Source: Methanomicrobiales archaeon
GTDB lineage: Archaea > Halobacteriota > Syntropharchaeia > Alkanophagales > Methanospirareceae
Length of the DNA: 13,722 bases
Direction of reading: 5' to 3'
Assembly: GCA_003160755.1 (NCBI GenBank)
Contig: QEXZ01000030.1
Coordinates: 1 to 13,722, forward strand
Shown here: positions 11,728 through 13,722 of the stretch, one piece after another
Position numbering within the stretch: position 1 is the stretch's first letter
How the letters are laid out: each line of letters opens with the position of its first letter
The notes under the pieces: model-generated
Told to the model about the DNA's origin: nothing
Seen by the model: only the letters and a program-made list of their open reading frames with translations
Databases searched by the model: none
Translations under genes and position numbers: made by a program

Positions 11728-12219
11728 CTAAAGATTAATGATGAGTGTATATATTAATATACTAAATGCGCCCATATGGAAGATAGAACTGATTTTAAAC
11801 CATGCTGTCCTTCCTTTATATTTTTTCAAATTGAATTCATAAGCAGCTCTAATGTCGGCTAAATTATTAGATAAAAGGCCTTTTTCATTCATGCGCTTCA
11901 ATTCATTAAATCTCTCTTCTTCAAAAACATTTATCTCCTTATAACGAGTTGGTTTGAATATATAGTAGCTAATACCCACAGAAAATACTAAAAGTCCAAT
12001 AGTAAATATTAAGATATATTGTTCATTAGTTGACGGTTGCCAGCCATGATCAAGCAAATATAATATAACCGTTAAAATAAGTGTAATAAAAACTAAATTC
12101 AAGCTTAAAAGTGCGATTGCTCGATTATTTAGATTGGAAATTTGACCAGCTAATCGTTCAAAAACCTCATTCCCCCTATCAATAAGAATTTTATACCGAT
12201 TCCTTTCTTCTTCTTGCAT
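11728..12219 (-). CDS. Three-TM membrane protein (SLATT/Pycsar-TM-like architecture)
   Basis: A 163-residue protein with a charged N-terminal helix (residues 1-30), a two-helix membrane hairpin (TM1 about 34-56, LLSLNLVFITLILTVILYLL; TM2 about 68-88), a cytoplasmic charged helical segment (91-140, EEERFNELKRMNEKG) and a third membrane helix at the end (143-162). The order coiled coil, 2-TM hairpin, helix and TM recalls SLATT and Pycsar-type membrane effectors, which permeabilise the membrane on a signal in bacterial and archaeal defence, but there is no adjacent cyclase or sensor gene, so the assignment is weak. A TATA box (12259-12251 on this strand) is about 32 nt before the ATG, with no ribosome-binding site. 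The stop codon overlaps the ribosome-binding site of the 36-residue gene. Confidence 0.7.
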   Translation of the reverse strand: MQEEERNRYKILIDRGNEVFERLAGQISNLNNRAIALLSLNLVFITLILTVILYLLDHGWQPSTNEQYILIFTIGLLVFSVGISYYIFKPTRYKEINVFEEERFNELKRMNEKGLLSNNLADIRAAYEFNLKKYKGRTAWFKISSIFHMGAFSILIYTLIINL

Positions 12220-12250
12220 TTTTTAGGGTTTAACTATTAACGTTTCCAAC

Positions 12251-12260
12251 TATATAAAAC
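12251..12260 (-). promoter_or_regulatory. TATA box of the membrane-protein cassette
   Basis: Read on the minus strand, GTTTTATATA lies 32-41 nt before the ATG at 12219. This predicts a short leader of about 5-12 nt, in line with the missing ribosome-binding site. Confidence 0.5.
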
Positions 12261-12314
12261 TTTCCATTCTCATTTTGGCTGATCTACTTTATGAGATGTT
12301 AAACGTAAAATCTT

Positions 12315-12354
12315 CAGTCAACTGCTTAATAATCAAAATTCTCTTTAAAAGGTA
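12315..12354. repeat. Direct repeat flanking the membrane-protein cassette, copy 2
   Basis: CAGTCAACTGCTTAATAAT at 12315-12333 and CTTTAAAAGGTA at 12343-12354, matching 11274-11292 and 11326-11337. The two copies bracket the three-gene cassette and its promoter. Confidence 0.45.
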
Positions 12355-12422
12355 GCTGGGCTGGTCCATTTTTCGGCGATTTTTAGAGCACCTTTTATAT
12401 TTAACCAATTTTTGTAAAGTTG

Positions 12423-12562
12423 GCTTTGCTTTATGCGAGGCTGCCTGTGCATTAAGCCTGTGCATTACGGCTTGGCATGAAGCTTGCCAGCCCAGCCAGA
12501 TAGAGCAAAGCGAATGCAAAAGGGCAATTAATTTGAGCGAAAGACCGTATGCCTGTATGCCT
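12423..12562. other. GC-rich structured non-coding island
   Basis: In a 12220-12687 stretch with no convincing gene, this part is markedly richer in GC than its surroundings. GCTTTGCTTTAT (12423-12434) pairs with ATAGAGCAAAGC (12500-12511), 11 of 12 positions. Inside are a 12-base direct repeat GCCTGTGCATTA (12443-12454 and 12456-12467) and a hairpin TGGCA/TGCCA (12473-12489). Then comes the tandem 8-mer GTATGCCT, twice, at 12547-12562. It could be a structured RNA, a decayed mobile element or a protein-binding array. Confidence 0.4.
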
Positions 12563-12687
12563 GTAGTCGCGTGAACGCCGTTGCTGCATACGTAGCACCA
12601 CGCGTTTACTCTATGCTGAACATATTGCTTTTTATATTGGATCACTATGTAATATGACTATTCAATCCAGATTGTATGTAGATTCAA

Positions 12688-12885
12688 CTAACCTTTTAGA
12701 ATTTCTTTAACTCTACCGATTTCGCCGGATTTAAGGCAGACTTTAATTCCATGTGGATGGTGTTGAGAATTTGTAAGAATCTCTTTAACTATGCCTTCCG
12801 TTAACTTTCCTGAGCGTTGATCCTTTTTAAGTACAATTGCTACTCGTATTCCAGGTTTAATATTCACTCGTTTAGTTCCATCCAT
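12688..12885 (-). CDS. YwbE/DUF2196 family protein
   Basis: A 65-residue protein beginning MDGTKRVNIKPGIRVAIVLK, then KDQRSGKLTEGIVKEIL, HHPHGIKVCLKSGEIGRVKE: this is the YwbE (DUF2196) family, a small beta-barrel-like protein widespread in bacteria and archaea whose function is not established. I chose the ATG at 12885 because AAGGAGG lies about 10 nt before it and because family members start with MDG; the frame is open for nine more residues to 12912, which would place the ribosome-binding site inside the coding region. AT-rich sequence upstream (ATTAATTAAT near 12911-12920 on the + strand) may be the promoter. It stands alone between non-coding islands. Confidence 0.8.
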   Translation of the reverse strand: MDGTKRVNIKPGIRVAIVLKKDQRSGKLTEGIVKEILTNSQHHPHGIKVCLKSGEIGRVKEILKG

Positions 12886-12968
12886 AAAACAATATCCTCC
12901 TTTTTTCAGCATTAATTAATAGTTCTTGGTTAATTCAAATTACGTCTATTTTTTGAGTCATCGTTTCC

Positions 12969-13145
12969 TTACTTTTTTTTCTCTCGTTTTTGCGATGCCG
13001 ACTCTACATCCACAAAAAGTTTAGCATAAAGAGTTTTATCCATCAAAAGTTTACTACTACTTCCCTTAATCCGCTTCGTTATCCAGCGAACGGAATATTT
13101 TGGAGGATATTTGATAATCAAATGAACTTTTTCACCCTCTTCTTT
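12969..13145 (-). pseudogene. tnpA: IS200-like transposase (TnpA) fragment
   Basis: 58 codons remain open after a stop at 13148-13146: KEEGEKVHLIIKYPPKYSVR, then WITKRIKGSSSKLL. This matches the part of IS200/IS605 TnpA (Y1 transposase) around and after the metal-binding HUH motif. The first His of HUH is replaced (KVH), the N-terminal third is gone, and no catalytic Tyr helix follows; the tail DKTLYAKLFVDVESASQKRE is not TnpA-like and instead resembles the decayed frame at 1476-1526. The fragment is inactive and overlaps the sequence upstream of the lipid gene, whose insertion side it may mark. Confidence 0.55.
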
Positions 13146-13162
13146 TTACTCATACACCACTC

Positions 13163-13170
13163 TTTTTATA
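13163..13170 (+). promoter_or_regulatory. TATA box of the GGGP synthase gene
   Basis: TTTTTATA-like sequence at 13163-13170 ends 24 nt before the ATG at 13194, which predicts a leaderless or nearly leaderless mRNA and supports that start. Confidence 0.5.
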
Positions 13171-13193
13171 CACGGCGTTTAATCTTAAAAGCG

Positions 13194-13722
13194 ATGAACG
13201 TGAAAGAAACCCCTTGGAAACATTGGAATCACATCACAAAACTCGACCCAGATAAACATATCTCGCGTGATGATTTAAAAACCGTCGTGGAAAGTGGAAC
13301 CGATGCAATAATGATTTCAGGCACTCAGAATATCACCGACAAGAACGTATCCCAACTAATATCCATGCTGAAAAATTACGATATCCCCAAAATATTAGAA
13401 CCGGCAACCCCGGAAGCCGTTATGTATGAAGGCATAGATTACGTTTTTGTGCCACTGGTTCTCAATTCCCACGATTTGGAATGGATTGTGGGTAAGCACG
13501 TGGACTGGATAAAGAAACAACCAATCGAATGGGATATGGTTACATCTGAAGCGTATATCGTCTTGAACCCCAAATCTGCAGTCGCTAAACTGACAAAATC
13601 CGATACGGACTTAACCGATAACGAAGTTGTCGCTTACGCACAGTATGCCGAGAAATATCTTCATCTTCCTATTACTTACATTGAATACAGTGGGACGTAT
13701 GGAGAACCGCATAAGGTAAAGA
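13194..13722 (+). CDS. Geranylgeranylglyceryl phosphate synthase (3'-partial)
   Basis: The first 176 residues of a PcrB/GGGP-synthase family TIM-barrel enzyme; the full protein is usually about 240-250 residues, so the C-terminus lies beyond the window. In archaea it joins sn-glycerol 1-phosphate to geranylgeranyl diphosphate, the first committed ether-lipid step. Visible family segments are HITKLDPDKHIS (13-24) with the Asp that binds magnesium/diphosphate, SGTDAIMISGT (34-44), KILEPAT, YVFVPLVLNSHDLEWIVGKH, EAYIVLNPKSAVAKLT and YIEYSGTYGEP (162-172), the phosphate-binding part. I chose ATG at 13194 because a TATA box lies 24-31 nt upstream. An in-frame ATG at 13122 would add a hydrophobic 24-residue extension falling within the transposase remnant and is unlikely. 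Confidence 0.9.
   Translation, partial: MNVKETPWKHWNHITKLDPDKHISRDDLKTVVESGTDAIMISGTQNITDKNVSQLISMLKNYDIPKILEPATPEAVMYEGIDYVFVPLVLNSHDLEWIVGKHVDWIKKQPIEWDMVTSEAYIVLNPKSAVAKLTKSDTDLTDNEVVAYAQYAEKYLHLPITYIEYSGTYGEPHKVK

Noticed and set aside
11415..11757. Two open frames on the + strand over the small-protein repeats.
   Set aside because: They are the complement of the two minus-strand small ORFs, rich in Phe/Ser/Leu because the other strand encodes Lys/Glu, and they lack a credible start.
12289..12645. A 118-codon open frame on the minus strand across the GC-rich island.
   Set aside because: It runs through inverted and direct repeats, has no ribosome-binding site, looks like no protein family and has irregular composition; the repeats explain the missing stops.

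Overview
The window comes from an archaeon of the methane-metabolising Euryarchaeota. It carries archaeal/eukaryal-type ribosomal protein L19e, archaeal L18, S5 and L30, a geranylgeranylglyceryl phosphate synthase (archaeal lipid synthesis), archaeal TATA-type promoters, and three 'methanogenesis marker' genes (mmp14, mmp17, mmp7) found only with methyl-coenzyme M reductase (MCR). A methanogen or an anaerobic methane oxidiser both fit. The many decayed genes and dispersed repeats remind me of ANME-1 / Methanophagales-like genomes, but that placement is a guess.

Layout. (1) 1-3666: mmp14 (probably running off the left edge), a decayed small gene, an orphan AbrB-type antitoxin with a toxin stub, then the overlapping pair mmp17-mmp7, subunits associated with ATP-dependent activation of MCR. 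(2) 3667-5678: two small repeat families, a SAM methyltransferase, a truncated queC, and a PD-(D/E)XK nuclease-like gene broken by a stop codon and a frameshift; all genes here are on the minus strand and two of the three are broken. (3) 5751-7089: a LarA-like nickel-dependent racemase gene divergent from the broken nuclease gene. (4) 7096-9560: a MITE-like element, then the ribosomal block L19e-L18-S5-L30, a piece of the usual archaeal spc operon without L32e before it or L15/SecY after it. (5) 9695-11140: a protein with two HEPN-type RNase motifs, a 35-residue ORF and a stand-alone RNase III-like domain that has lost two of four catalytic residues. (6) 11261-12354: a compact minus-strand cassette, flanked by two copies of a direct repeat, holding a three-TM membrane protein and two tandem small proteins with near-identical N-termini. 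(7) 12360-13722: a GC-rich structured non-coding island, a YwbE/DUF2196 gene, an IS200-like transposase fragment, and the start of the lipid gene.

How the genes work together. Mmp17 and Mmp7 (with Mmp14) belong to the MCR maturation/activation set and the ribosomal block is an ordinary operon. The accessory parts (orphan antitoxin, broken nuclease, double HEPN, RNase III-like protein, membrane/small-protein cassette, IS fragments) look like a turnover zone for defence or toxin-type genes. The best candidate for something undescribed is the 11.4-12.2 kb cassette: a three-TM protein translationally coupled to two duplicated, highly charged peptides. The divergent RNase III-like protein is the next best.
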